DNA of 64,000 bases, taken from positions 1 to 64,000 of the forward strand of contig JBQTHD010000015.1 in NCBI GenBank assembly GCA_052390275.1, written 5' to 3'. The notes beneath the pieces are model-generated. The model was given only the letters and a program-made list of their open reading frames with translations, made no database searches and was not told the origin of the DNA. Source of the stretch: JBQTHD01 sp052390275 (GTDB lineage: Bacteria; Actinomycetota; Acidimicrobiia; Acidimicrobiales; AC-14). The position numbers and the translations under genes are program-made. The first letter of the stretch is position 1. Every line of letters begins with the position of its first letter. Of this stretch, positions 50,175 through 57,834 are shown in pieces.

Positions 50175-51188
50175 ATGCTCTCCGTCGGCGTTCTCGATCA
50201 GGCCCCGGTTCCCCACGGTTCGACCGCCGAGGAGGCCCTGGCCCAAACCCTCGACCTGGCAGGGCTGGCCGAGTCGTTGGGGATGAGCCGCTACTGGCTG
50301 GCGGAGCACCACAACACCGCCTCACTCGCCTCCACCAGCCCCGACGTGATGGTGGCGGCGGTGGCGGCGGCGACCTCGCACATCCGGGTGGGAGCGGGGG
50401 GCGTCCTGCTCTCCCACCACAGCCCGCTGCGGGTGGCGGAGAGCTACCGCACCCTGGCCGCCCTGCACCCCGGCCGCATCGACCTGGGGGTCGGCCGGGC
50501 CTCGGGAACCGACGAGGTCACCGAGGCCGCGTTGCGTTACGACCTGGAGGGCACGGTGGAGGAGCTTTACGCCCGCCGGGTGCTCGACCTGGTTTCCCTC
50601 CTGGGTGCGGGTTTTTCGGAGAAGCATCGCTTTGGTGGGGTTGCGGCCAATCCCCGGCCTCTTCCGGAGTCGGGCCCGACCCTGTGGGTGCTGGCCTCCA
50701 GCGGGCACAGCGGTTCCACGGCGGCGAGCATGGCCCTGCCTTTGTGCTTCGCCCACTTCATCACCCCGCTGTGGAGCCGTCAGGTCCTGGCGGACTACCG
50801 CCGGCGGTACCAGCCCTCGGCCGCCAACCCGGCGCCCTATGCCGCCCTGGCCGTGAGCGTGGTCTGCGCCCCCACCGACTCCGAAGCCCTGCACCTGGCC
50901 GGCTCCGGAAGGCTCTGGCGCTCCCGGCCCGAGGGAGCCGAGCGGGGGCCGCTGGTCAGCCCCGAGGAGGCGGCCGAGCAGATGGCCGGCTGGGACGAAC
51001 TTCAGCGGGCCCGGGCCGACCAGTCGGACCAGGCGGTCATCGTCGGCTCACCGGAAAAGGTGGCTTCGACAGTGCGGGCTTTGGTGGCTGAGCACGAGGT
51101 GGACGAGGTTCTGATCACCACCGTCTGCCACAGCCCCGCCCACCGAGTGCGCTCGTACGAACTGCTGGTTCCCGCCCTGGCCGGTTGA
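50175..51188 (+). CDS. LLM-class flavin-dependent oxidoreductase
   Basis: The 337-residue bacterial-luciferase-like TIM barrel shows SVGVLDQAPVPHGSTAEEAL, RYWLAEHHNTASLASTSPDVM and RVGAGGVLLSHHSPLRVAESYRTLAALHPGRIDLGVGRA, all typical of the YhbW/LuxA-like subgroup. It uses FMNH2 or F420; the substrate is unknown. The C-terminal AVIVGSPEKVASTVRALVAEHEVDEVLI fits the family. The start is ATG 50175. Confidence 0.92.
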   Translation: MLSVGVLDQAPVPHGSTAEEALAQTLDLAGLAESLGMSRYWLAEHHNTASLASTSPDVMVAAVAAATSHIRVGAGGVLLSHHSPLRVAESYRTLAALHPGRIDLGVGRASGTDEVTEAALRYDLEGTVEELYARRVLDLVSLLGAGFSEKHRFGGVAANPRPLPESGPTLWVLASSGHSGSTAASMALPLCFAHFITPLWSRQVLADYRRRYQPSAANPAPYAALAVSVVCAPTDSEALHLAGSGRLWRSRPEGAERGPLVSPEEAAEQMAGWDELQRARADQSDQAVIVGSPEKVASTVRALVAEHEVDEVLITTVCHSPAHRVRSYELLVPALAG

Positions 51189-51300
51189 TGGCCAGTCGAG
51201 TCAGCAACAGGAAAGCCGGGAGAGCACGCCTGGCGGCGGGGTGCGAGTTGTCAGGGGTCAGAGTCCCGAGGCGTCGGGACCGGCGTTGAGCGTCATTCGA

Positions 51301-53136
51301 CTACTGAGTGGCGAACCGGGCGCACTGGCGCGTGTATTCGACCTCCGCGAATCCTTGAGCTGAACCGTTGAGTTCCACTCCATCCAGGCGTTGGGACAGG
51401 TAGCCAGCCTGGACCAGTTCCTCCTGGGTACGGGGGTAACGGCCGTTCTGCGCAAAGTACGCCTCGGCGGCGGTGCGAAGGGTCCGGAGGCTGATCAGGC
51501 ACCGGTCGCGCTGGTTGGAGCCTTGGCTGCCGCTGAAGTCGCCGCTCCGACCAACCACCGAAGAGAGCAGCGATCGGAGGTCGCTCGGGGGTGCCGTGCC
51601 GTTGAAGATCGTCCCGATGAGGCTGACGAACCATTGGCCGTCCTCCTCGACCGCCAGGAACTCCAGGACCGGTTTTGCAGCGAGGATTACACCAGCGGAG
51701 GCGCCCAGGTCCGAAAGGCACTGGTCGAAGCGAAGGTCGCGAGAGGATACGTCCAGGCAGTCGCCATCGAGCCGCCACCGGCCCGGGTTCGGAGCGCACC
51801 CGTCACAGTCCCGGTAACTGAAGGTTCCTGAGGCTGAGGTGACCGTGACCACAGCCTCGGATCCGGACCTCTTGACCTCGGTTTGGAGGTCGTCGAGAGC
51901 GATCCGGAAGCCGGCCTGCTGAATCTCCTCCTCCAGCGCGGACAGGCCGGCATCCACCAGGTCCCGGTAGGTATCCAGCGGGCCGGCCTCCCCGGCGGGC
52001 AGGAGGCCGAGCACCCCCCGGGTGTCCAGATCAAAGGCGGCTTCGACCATCTGGCGCACGGCAGCCTCCGGATCCGGCGCCCCCGACCTATCCGGCCTAT
52101 CCGCCGGGAGGGTACGACGGCCAGAGGCCTGTGCGGGCAGGGCCGCCTCGATGCTGGCGTACTCCAGGGCGGTGGAGAGCGGGCTCACATACCAGCGGTC
52201 CTCCGCCCTGACCACCATCAGGAAGGGGTCAACCGACGATGACACCCGTCGCCTCGGATCGAAGGTGTCGAAGGTGAGGTCGTCGGCTGTAACGACGGCG
52301 GACTCGGCGGTCGGGTCCACCGGATCGAGGATCTCGCGCAGGTCGGGGTGGAGGTTGGCGGGGTCGAAGGACGCCTCCATCCGTCCCTCCCGAATGCTGA
52401 CCTTGGCCAGGTCGGCGGAGATTTCCTCGACTTCGGTGTCGAGGCCGGTGATCTTCAGATCCAGACCGGCCAGGGGGTTGTCCGGGTCGATCAGACCATC
52501 GTCTGCAGCGACCTTGCGAAGCCGCTCCCAGGCCGCCTCGGCTCCCCGGATCTCGCCGGGGGCTACCAAGCGGATGGCCGGGACAACCTTGCCGTCGGAT
52601 ATGGCGGCGGCCAGTTCGGTCACCGCCGCCTCAGGAGTGTCAGCCCCCGACCTCAGCCCTCCGGCGGCGGAGACCACCAGGGCAAAACCGACGCCGCCGA
52701 TTGCCAACACTCCGGCCCCGGCGGCGATGAGTCCTCGCCGCTTCCGGAGGGGTCGGGTGGTCGGGGGCGCTGCGAACGGCTGGGGCGGGAGGCCCCAACC
52801 CCCGGCATTTCCCGACGGTGCGGCCCAGGCAGAATCCGAAGGCGGCGCCAGGGGAGCGATGGGGGGGTAAGGCGGGGCCGGAAGGTATGGCGGAGCCGGT
52901 TGAGCCGGTGGAGCCGGTTGAGCCGGTGGTGGGGACAGGTAACCGGCTTGGGGAGTAGACGGCGCGGCTGCCGGTTCGGGGCCGCCAAGGGTTGCCGCTG
53001 GGGACCCTGGTGGAGCGGTGACCCCGACCGACCCGCCGGGGAGAGCGTCGGTCGACAGATCGGCGAACGGCGCCCCACACGCCGAGCAGAACCGCCCCTG
53101 GGCCCCCCGCTTCTGGCCGCAGCCTCCACAGAACAT
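51301..53136 (-). CDS. Zinc-ribbon, proline-rich, single-TM envelope protein with pilin-like tail
   Basis: The 611-residue protein starts with a double CxxC ribbon (CGGCGQKRGAQGRFCSACGAPF). A 90-residue proline-rich linker and one helix (GLIAAGAGVLAIGGVGFALVVSA) follow, then a large extracytoplasmic part with two similar regions (TPEAAVTELAAAISDGKVVPA and DPEAAVRQMVEAAFDLDTRG). The last 60 residues (SLRTLRTAAEAYFAQNGRYPRTQEELVQAGYLSQ) resemble the globular part of type II pseudopilins. Function unknown; it may sense or bind at the cell surface. Confidence 0.75.
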   Translation of the reverse strand: MFCGGCGQKRGAQGRFCSACGAPFADLSTDALPGGSVGVTAPPGSPAATLGGPEPAAAPSTPQAGYLSPPPAQPAPPAQPAPPYLPAPPYPPIAPLAPPSDSAWAAPSGNAGGWGLPPQPFAAPPTTRPLRKRRGLIAAGAGVLAIGGVGFALVVSAAGGLRSGADTPEAAVTELAAAISDGKVVPAIRLVAPGEIRGAEAAWERLRKVAADDGLIDPDNPLAGLDLKITGLDTEVEEISADLAKVSIREGRMEASFDPANLHPDLREILDPVDPTAESAVVTADDLTFDTFDPRRRVSSSVDPFLMVVRAEDRWYVSPLSTALEYASIEAALPAQASGRRTLPADRPDRSGAPDPEAAVRQMVEAAFDLDTRGVLGLLPAGEAGPLDTYRDLVDAGLSALEEEIQQAGFRIALDDLQTEVKRSGSEAVVTVTSASGTFSYRDCDGCAPNPGRWRLDGDCLDVSSRDLRFDQCLSDLGASAGVILAAKPVLEFLAVEEDGQWFVSLIGTIFNGTAPPSDLRSLLSSVVGRSGDFSGSQGSNQRDRCLISLRTLRTAAEAYFAQNGRYPRTQEELVQAGYLSQRLDGVELNGSAQGFAEVEYTRQCARFATQ

Positions 53137-53246
53137 CGCCTACCTCCGCGCCCGCCGCGCCTCCCAACCGGAAGGGCCCCACTCACCCTAACGGCGAGTT
53201 GGTGAAAGTTCTATGCCCCGGCCTCGACGCGAGGCCTGGCCCTGGC

Positions 53247-53930
53247 TCAGGCCGGTAGGAGTCGGTGGATGGACACGGCGTAGTTGCCGCCGGTGTAGTC
53301 GCCGCCGGTACCGTCGCCGTTGATACCGAACCCCTCGGTCTCTGGACTGGATTCCCAGGTGGCCAGGCGGGCCATGAGGCTCAGTCCGGCTGCCTCGGCC
53401 GCCTGTTCGTAGGTGGCCAGGGCCAGGCGGCCGGGCTCCACGGAGAAGCCGGCAACGAGGATGCCGCCCGGCAGGAGATGGGCGACCAGGTTGGAAATCA
53501 CCGCCGACTCGGTGCCAGGAGCCAGAAAGATCATGACGTTGCCGGCAGCCACGACCAGGTGGAACCGCCGACCCAGGTCCATGGTGGCCAGGTCGGCGTG
53601 GATCCACCGGACCGTCGTTGAACGATCGGCGGCCTTGGCCAGCATCGCTGGATCCAGATCCACCCCCACGACTTCGGCCCCCCGACGGGCCAGTTCAGCC
53701 GCCACCCGGCCGGTCCCGCACCCGGCATCGAGGATGGTCGCGCCGTTGTGGGCCAGCCCCACGCTCTCGGCCAGGACCACGGTCTTGGTCAGCAGGGACC
53801 AGACCAGGTCGGCCTCGCCGTGGACTGGCTGGCCGGCAGCGGCCATTTCCTCCCATCGGCGGTCGTAAGTGGCGGCCCGCCCGCCCGCTTCTGCCAGCCA
53901 GCGATTGGCGGGGTCGGGGGTGAGGGTCAT
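53247..53930 (-). CDS. Class I SAM-dependent methyltransferase
   Basis: The 227-residue enzyme has motif I ATILDAGCGTGRVAAELARRGAEVVGVDLDPAML, motif II IHADLATMDLGRRFHLVVAAGNVMIFL and motif III LLPGGILVAGFSVEPG. The substrate is unknown. Translation of the full-length protein starts at ATG 53930, which lies in the last of three 41-bp tandem repeats. Two earlier copies of the start produce only 14-residue peptides whose stops overlap the next ATG (ATGA). No Shine-Dalgarno sequence precedes 53930, so it depends on this chain. Confidence 0.92.
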   Translation of the reverse strand: MTLTPDPANRWLAEAGGRAATYDRRWEEMAAAGQPVHGEADLVWSLLTKTVVLAESVGLAHNGATILDAGCGTGRVAAELARRGAEVVGVDLDPAMLAKAADRSTTVRWIHADLATMDLGRRFHLVVAAGNVMIFLAPGTESAVISNLVAHLLPGGILVAGFSVEPGRLALATYEQAAEAAGLSLMARLATWESSPETEGFGINGDGTGGDYTGGNYAVSIHRLLPA

Positions 53931-54021
53931 CGACGGCGGCAGCCATTGGGGGGGTCGGGGGTGAGGGTCATCGACGGCGGCAGCGATTGGCGGGGTCGGG
54001 GGTGAGGGTCATCGACGGCGA
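53901..54021 (-). repeat. 41-bp tandem repeat, about 2.9 copies, spanning a gene junction
   Basis: Copies lie at 53901-53941, 53942-53982 and 53983-54021. On the minus strand each holds the ATGA stop/start overlap of two genes followed by codons for TLTPDP. The first copy (ATG 54012) reads MTLTPDPANRCRRR then TGA. The second (ATG 53971) reads MTLTPDPPNGCRRR then TGA. The third is the methyltransferase start. Because 41 is not a multiple of three, each copy stops and restarts. Confidence 0.9.
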
Positions 54022-54416
54022 CGGTTGTTCAGCCGCTCCCACCAAGCGGACAGGCCCAGGCCCCCGGCCCTTCGCCCGGCTCTGGAGTTCCATCCCCCGG
54101 CCGGGCGCCGTTTGGAGGCTCTGTCGGCGGCCAGGTCGGCCAGGATCCCTGGCCCGGCGGCGTTGACGATCTCCTCAGCGGCATCGAGCAGGTCGGCCGC
54201 CCCCTGATCGAGGCCGGGGGGTTCAGGAGGAAGGGGAGGGTTGATCAACTCCCCGTACTGCCAGTCGACATCGCCCAGTCGAAGGGTGAAGGCGCTGCAG
54301 GGCTCGGGGCATCGCCAGGGGGCCTGGGGAGCCAGGTCCAGATTGCACTTGCGCACCGTCTCGCCCGAGGCGTAGGTGCGGCTTTCGTAGTGGCGGCAGT
54401 CGATCCGCATCGGCAC
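54009..54416 (-). CDS. Cysteine-containing hypothetical protein
   Basis: The 135-residue product has four cysteines in its first 45 residues (DCRHYESRTY, VRKCNLDLA, WRCPEPCSAF), a spacing that could bind zinc or an iron-sulfur cluster. A proline stretch, an acidic helix (LLDAAEEIVNAAGPGILADL) and a basic C-terminus ending NNRRRR follow. No family was recognised. Its stop overlaps the first copy of the methyltransferase start, so the two form an operon. Confidence 0.65.
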   Translation of the reverse strand: MPMRIDCRHYESRTYASGETVRKCNLDLAPQAPWRCPEPCSAFTLRLGDVDWQYGELINPPLPPEPPGLDQGAADLLDAAEEIVNAAGPGILADLAADRASKRRPAGGWNSRAGRRAGGLGLSAWWERLNNRRRR

Positions 54417-54565
54417 CCGCCCATGGTGGCACCCCTGGCGACGCTGCCAGGGCGCGGTCTCCGGCTTCGTTGCCGCGCCACCGCCCCGGTACCGGGTCTG
54501 GCCTCCGAGTGTTGAGCGCCGACGAGCGCCCCCTCGGAGCCGGACCGGTCGGCTTCCCGTGCCCG

Positions 54566-54608
54566 AATATTTAATCGGTTGACGAGAACGACCGCATGCG
54601 GCGAGTAT
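54566..54608 (+). promoter_or_regulatory. WhiB7-type promoter of whiB7
   Basis: An AT-rich box AATATTTAAT (54566-54575) stands three bases upstream of TTGACG (54579-54584), and GAGTAT (54603-54608) follows after 18 bp. WhiB7 regulon promoters are known to have an AT-rich element next to the -35 that the AT-hook contacts. In this GC-rich region such a ten-base AT run is conspicuous. The predicted start near 54615 gives a leader of about 480 bases. Confidence 0.7.
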
Positions 54609-54687
54609 TCCGACAGGTGTCCCGACGGCCCTGCACTTCTGGCCGACTAAAGAACCCCAGAGTCCCGCTCAGCAGCAGAGGTAGCCA

Positions 54688-54855
54688 ATGTTCAACCTGA
54701 CGACAACCAAGAGTTATCGGGAAGGCCGGCCCCAGGCCGGAGCCTGGCCGTCGGTACCCGCAGGGTCGTCCTTCGGACGAACTTGGGGTCAGGTTCATCG
54801 CCTTCCAATGCTCATTACGTGGCCCAGGGGTCCACGGGAGACGTCTTCCGGATAG
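54688..54855 (+). CDS. Upstream ORF in the whiB7 leader
   Basis: ATG 54688 has AGAGG six bases upstream and opens 55 codons (MFNLTTTKSYREGR... to PRETSSG). An internal in-frame ATG at 54808 would give a 15-residue version. The TAG stop (54853-54855) sits on the 5' arm of a perfect hairpin and 31 bases before an intrinsic terminator. The peptide itself shows no family; its translation is probably what matters, as in the uORF-controlled whiB7 leaders of mycobacteria. Confidence 0.5.
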   Translation: MFNLTTTKSYREGRPQAGAWPSVPAGSSFGRTWGQVHRLPMLITWPRGPRETSSG

Positions 54856-54867
54856 AGCACATCCGGA
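54847..54867 (+). promoter_or_regulatory. Hairpin at the upstream ORF stop codon
   Basis: TCCGGAT and ATCCGGA pair perfectly around a seven-base loop. The uORF stop codon begins at the last base of the 5' arm, so a terminating ribosome would block this helix. Confidence 0.6.
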
Positions 54868-54886
54868 GTTTCCCAGTCAGCCCCCA

Positions 54887-54921
54887 GGCCGCCGGTTCGC
54901 ACCGGCGGCCTTTTGCTTTCT
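54887..54921 (+). terminator. Intrinsic terminator/attenuator inside the whiB7 leader
   Basis: GGCCGCCGGT and ACCGGCGGCC form a ten-base perfect stem with a TCGC tetraloop, followed by TTTTGCTTTCT. It lies about 170 bases before whiB7 and after the uORF, so it should stop most transcripts unless it is prevented from forming. Confidence 0.8.
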
Positions 54922-54976
54922 CATTAGCGCAGCCCATGGCCGTGGCCAGGCGGAACCTCGAGCGATCCGACCAAGT

Positions 54977-55080
54977 CGAACCTCCCGAACATCCGAACCT
55001 CCCGAACGTCCGAACCTCCGAACCTCCGAACCCCCGAACCCCCCCCGATCCCAAGATCCGTACCAACCCACCTCACCCGA
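54977..55080 (+). repeat. C-rich, G-poor repeat tract in the whiB7 leader
   Basis: Units of the type GAACCTCC, GAACATCC, GAACGTCC and GAACCCCC recur about eight times with 8-10 base spacing. In RNA this is unstructured, C-rich and G-poor, like a Rho utilisation site, and separates the terminator from the Shine-Dalgarno AGGAG at 55085-55089. Confidence 0.6.
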
Positions 55081-55093
55081 GACAGGAGACACC

Positions 55094-55414
55094 ATGCTGG
55101 CTGCAGAGCAATCCTTCGATACCGAGTCCCCCTTTGGCGTGGCGGACGCGTTGAGGGGGGACGAGGCCCAGTGTCGGACGGGGTACGGCGCCCTGACCGA
55201 CCTGTTCTACTCCGAGAACATCGATGACATCGCCCGGGCCAAGGCGCTCTGCAACCAGTGCACCCTCGCCGAGCTTTGTTTCGAGACGGCGGTGGCCCAG
55301 CGGGAGCCCTACGGCGTCTGGGGCGGACAGCTGTTCTACCGGGGCAAGGTTCTCGCGGTGAAGCGGCCCCGGGGTCGGCCTCCCAAGAACCCCCGGCCCG
55401 ACCTCGCCGCCTGA
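55094..55414 (+). CDS. whiB7: WhiB7-like redox/antibiotic-responsive transcription factor
   Basis: The 106-residue protein has iron-sulfur ligands Cys27, Cys53, Cys56 and Cys62 (CNQCTLAELC), the EPYGVWGGQ turn that contacts sigma region 4, and a C-terminal AT-hook KRPRGRPPKN (residues 90-99). The AT-hook is the hallmark of WhiB7, which activates intrinsic antibiotic resistance genes and its own promoter in mycobacteria and streptomycetes. ATG 55094 follows AGGAG with good spacing. The leader carries an AT-box promoter, uORF and intrinsic terminator. Confidence 0.88.
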   Translation: MLAAEQSFDTESPFGVADALRGDEAQCRTGYGALTDLFYSENIDDIARAKALCNQCTLAELCFETAVAQREPYGVWGGQLFYRGKVLAVKRPRGRPPKNPRPDLAA

Positions 55415-55453
55415 GGCCAGCCATTCTGCGGGCCGGTTGGCACACCCGGACCG

Positions 55454-55510
55454 ACATCGTCACCCGGCCGACATCGTCACCCGGCCGGGATCGTCACCCG
55501 GCCCGGATCG
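55454..55510 (+). repeat. 17-bp tandem repeat after whiB7
   Basis: ACATCGTCACCCGGCCG is repeated at 55454 and 55471, with a variant at 55488 and a partial fourth copy. It lies in the whiB7 3' region; no function is evident. Confidence 0.8.
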
Positions 55511-55562
55511 TCGGCTGCGGTAGTCGGTTTCCCGGCCATCTTGCGCTGGCCGGGCACAGTCT

Positions 55563-55599
55563 GGGAGGCAGAGGCGTCCCCCCTTCGTCTCTGCCTCCC
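55563..55599. terminator. Strong inverted repeat between whiB7 and ccmF
   Basis: GGGAGGCAGAG and CTCTGCCTCCC form an eleven-base perfect stem with a 15-base C-rich loop. There is no T-tract on either strand, so it may be a non-canonical terminator or an mRNA end-protecting structure. Confidence 0.5.
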
Positions 55600-55681
55600 A
55601 AGGTCGGGCCCCTAGGCTCGGCTGGTCATGGTCTTGCGGTGGGCCCAGTGACTTTCCGGGGCGAATGACCCACGGCGGCGC

Positions 55682-57799
55682 ATGACCGCCTGGGGCCAAC
55701 CGATGTTGGTTGTCGCCCTGGTAGCGGTCGTGTGCGCCGCCGGCCTGGCGTTGGCGGCGCACCGGCGAGCATCCGCCCAGCACGTGGCGGCAAGCAGACG
55801 GCTGCTGAACCTGGCGGCCGTCGCCACCAGCGGGGCGGTGGTGCTCCTGGTCAGGGGCCTCGTCATCGGGGACTGGTCGTTGGTCTACGTGGTCGATCAC
55901 GCCAGCGGTCAGACGTCGTGGCCCTACCGGGTGGCGGGGTTGTGGGCGGGGATGGCCGGATCCCTGCTGGCCTGGACCTGGGTGTTGCTGGCCTGGTCCC
56001 TGGTGGCATTGCGCCGGTGGCGGCGGGTGCTGGCCGGTGGCGTACCGGCGGCCACCCAGGCCAGCCTTTGTGCCTACGCTGCCGTTCTCCTCGGCCTAGT
56101 GGTTTTCGTGGTTCCGCCCTTCGCCAGGCTGGCCATTCCCGCCATCGACGGCGGGGGGATGGCCCTGGTACTGCGCCACCCGGCCATGCTCTACCACCCA
56201 CCTCTGCTCTATGCGGGGGCGGTATGCCTGGCTCTTCCCTTCTCCCTGGCCCTCGGGTGGCACTGGTCAGGCGACCTTCGGCGGGGCGGGGGGATCACCG
56301 GCCAGGAACTTGCGTCGGCCGGCAACGGAGTCCCCGACGAGATCCTGCGCAGCCTCAAGGTCGGACTGGTGATCCTGGGAGCGGGCATGCTGGCCGGCGC
56401 CCACTGGGCCTACGTGGAACTGGGTTGGGGCGGGTACTGGGCCTGGGACCCGGTGGAAAACGGCTCCCTTCTTCCCTGGTTGACCGGGGTTGCCGCCCTG
56501 CATCTGATGCCCACATCGGTCGGACTTCGCAATTCCGCAGAGCGGTCTGACGCGCGACGGGCGGTGATTCTCGCCGGAGCGGTGCTGGCTTTCGGGCTTC
56601 TGGGGGTGGTTCTCACCCGGTCAGGCGTCACCGCCTCGGTCCACGCCTTCGCCGAGGCCGAGGCCGTCGGCCTGGTTCTCCTGGCCCCCCTGGTCGCGGT
56701 CCTGTTGGCGATGGCCGTTGTGGCTGTGGATCGCTCTTCGGGCAAGGGGGAGGCAGCCCGGACGGGGGCCCAGCCTGGGTCCCCACCAAACCGAGGCCCT
56801 CAGGCGACAGCTTCGGCCGCGCCGGTATCGGTCCGACCCTGGCAGATGAAGGGCTGGCAGATGAAAGGAGGGGGAGCGGCGGGGGTTCTACTACTGGGAT
56901 TGGTGGCGGTGGTCGGGGTGGGAACGCTGGCCCCGGTGGGAATCCGCCTGGCCACGGGGGAAAGGGTGGTCATCTCCGGTGCCTACTTCGCCCGGGGGGC
57001 CGGGCCGCTGGCGCTGGGTCTCTTGGCGGCACTGGCCGGGCGCCCCTCCCGCCGCCGCGACTGGCTTTGGATCCTGGGGTCGGTGGTCGCCGCCGGTCTG
57101 GTTGCCAGTTCGGTGGTCGATCGTCCCCGGTGGTTCTCTCTCGCGGCCGTGGGGTTGGCGGGCGCGGCGCTGACGCGGCTGATCGTGGACGCCGCTGGTG
57201 CCGTGAACGGCAGCGGGGCCATGGCTTGTGGTCACCGGACCAGGGCCTTCAGGCGACGGGGTTGCCGGGGTTGGGCCTCCACGGTGGCCCACCTGGGGGC
57301 GATCGTGCTGCTGGTGGGTGTGGCCGGGACCGGTGCGGGGTCCAGCCAGCGTGTGACTCTCACCGCAGGCGGGCCAGGTACCCGAGTTGGGGAGTTCGAC
57401 GTTCATGTCCGGTCTGTTCAGGAGGTCCCGGCCCCCGACGGGTCGAGAGGCGTCTCCGCCACGGTTGTCGTGTCTGACCCGGCCTCGCTCGCGACAGCAG
57501 CGGTACTACACCCGGTTGCCAGCCGGGGCCGGGCGGGTGAGCGCGTATCGGTGGCCGGCCTGTACTCCCGTCCGGCGGGCGACATCGGGGTGGCCCTGCG
57601 TACGGTCAACCCGGGTGGACGCTCGGTGGTGATGGACCTCTGGACCGCTCCGCTCGCTCAGGGCGTCTGGCTCGGCGGGGGAGTCCTCCTGGTGGGACTT
57701 GCGCTGGCCCTGATCCCCGTCCCGGTGGGTCCAGGTTCGAACGGGCGCCGCGACCCGGTACGGCGAAGATCCGGGGCTGTGACCGGTACCGGGTCATGA
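55682..57799 (+). CDS. ccmF: CcmF-type cytochrome c maturation (heme lyase) protein
   Basis: The 705-residue polytopic protein has the tryptophan-rich heme-handling motif WGGYWAWDPVENGSLLPWL, preceded by the conserved AMLYHPPLLYAGAV segment and flanked by about 14 membrane helices. A periplasmic C-terminal region (VTLTAGGPGTRVGEFDVHVRS, then VAGLYSRPAGDIGVALRTV) matches the last CcmF domain. It would attach heme to apocytochrome c outside the membrane. CcmE, CcmH and other partners are not in the window; most actinobacteria use the ResB/ResC system instead. Confidence 0.88.
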   Translation: MTAWGQPMLVVALVAVVCAAGLALAAHRRASAQHVAASRRLLNLAAVATSGAVVLLVRGLVIGDWSLVYVVDHASGQTSWPYRVAGLWAGMAGSLLAWTWVLLAWSLVALRRWRRVLAGGVPAATQASLCAYAAVLLGLVVFVVPPFARLAIPAIDGGGMALVLRHPAMLYHPPLLYAGAVCLALPFSLALGWHWSGDLRRGGGITGQELASAGNGVPDEILRSLKVGLVILGAGMLAGAHWAYVELGWGGYWAWDPVENGSLLPWLTGVAALHLMPTSVGLRNSAERSDARRAVILAGAVLAFGLLGVVLTRSGVTASVHAFAEAEAVGLVLLAPLVAVLLAMAVVAVDRSSGKGEAARTGAQPGSPPNRGPQATASAAPVSVRPWQMKGWQMKGGGAAGVLLLGLVAVVGVGTLAPVGIRLATGERVVISGAYFARGAGPLALGLLAALAGRPSRRRDWLWILGSVVAAGLVASSVVDRPRWFSLAAVGLAGAALTRLIVDAAGAVNGSGAMACGHRTRAFRRRGCRGWASTVAHLGAIVLLVGVAGTGAGSSQRVTLTAGGPGTRVGEFDVHVRSVQEVPAPDGSRGVSATVVVSDPASLATAAVLHPVASRGRAGERVSVAGLYSRPAGDIGVALRTVNPGGRSVVMDLWTAPLAQGVWLGGGVLLVGLALALIPVPVGPGSNGRRDPVRRRSGAVTGTGS

Positions 57800-57834
57800 C
57801 ACGCTCCGGGGGTGACCGCGGCGGCGACGGCCGG

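Noticed and set aside
53901..54021. Tandem repeat as a possible CRISPR array
   Set aside because: The units are contiguous with no unique spacers and carry a gene start; no cas genes are present.
55454..55510. Short tandem repeat after whiB7 as CRISPR or origin iterons
   Set aside because: There are only about 3.4 units of 17 bp, no spacers, no DnaA boxes and no replication gene nearby.
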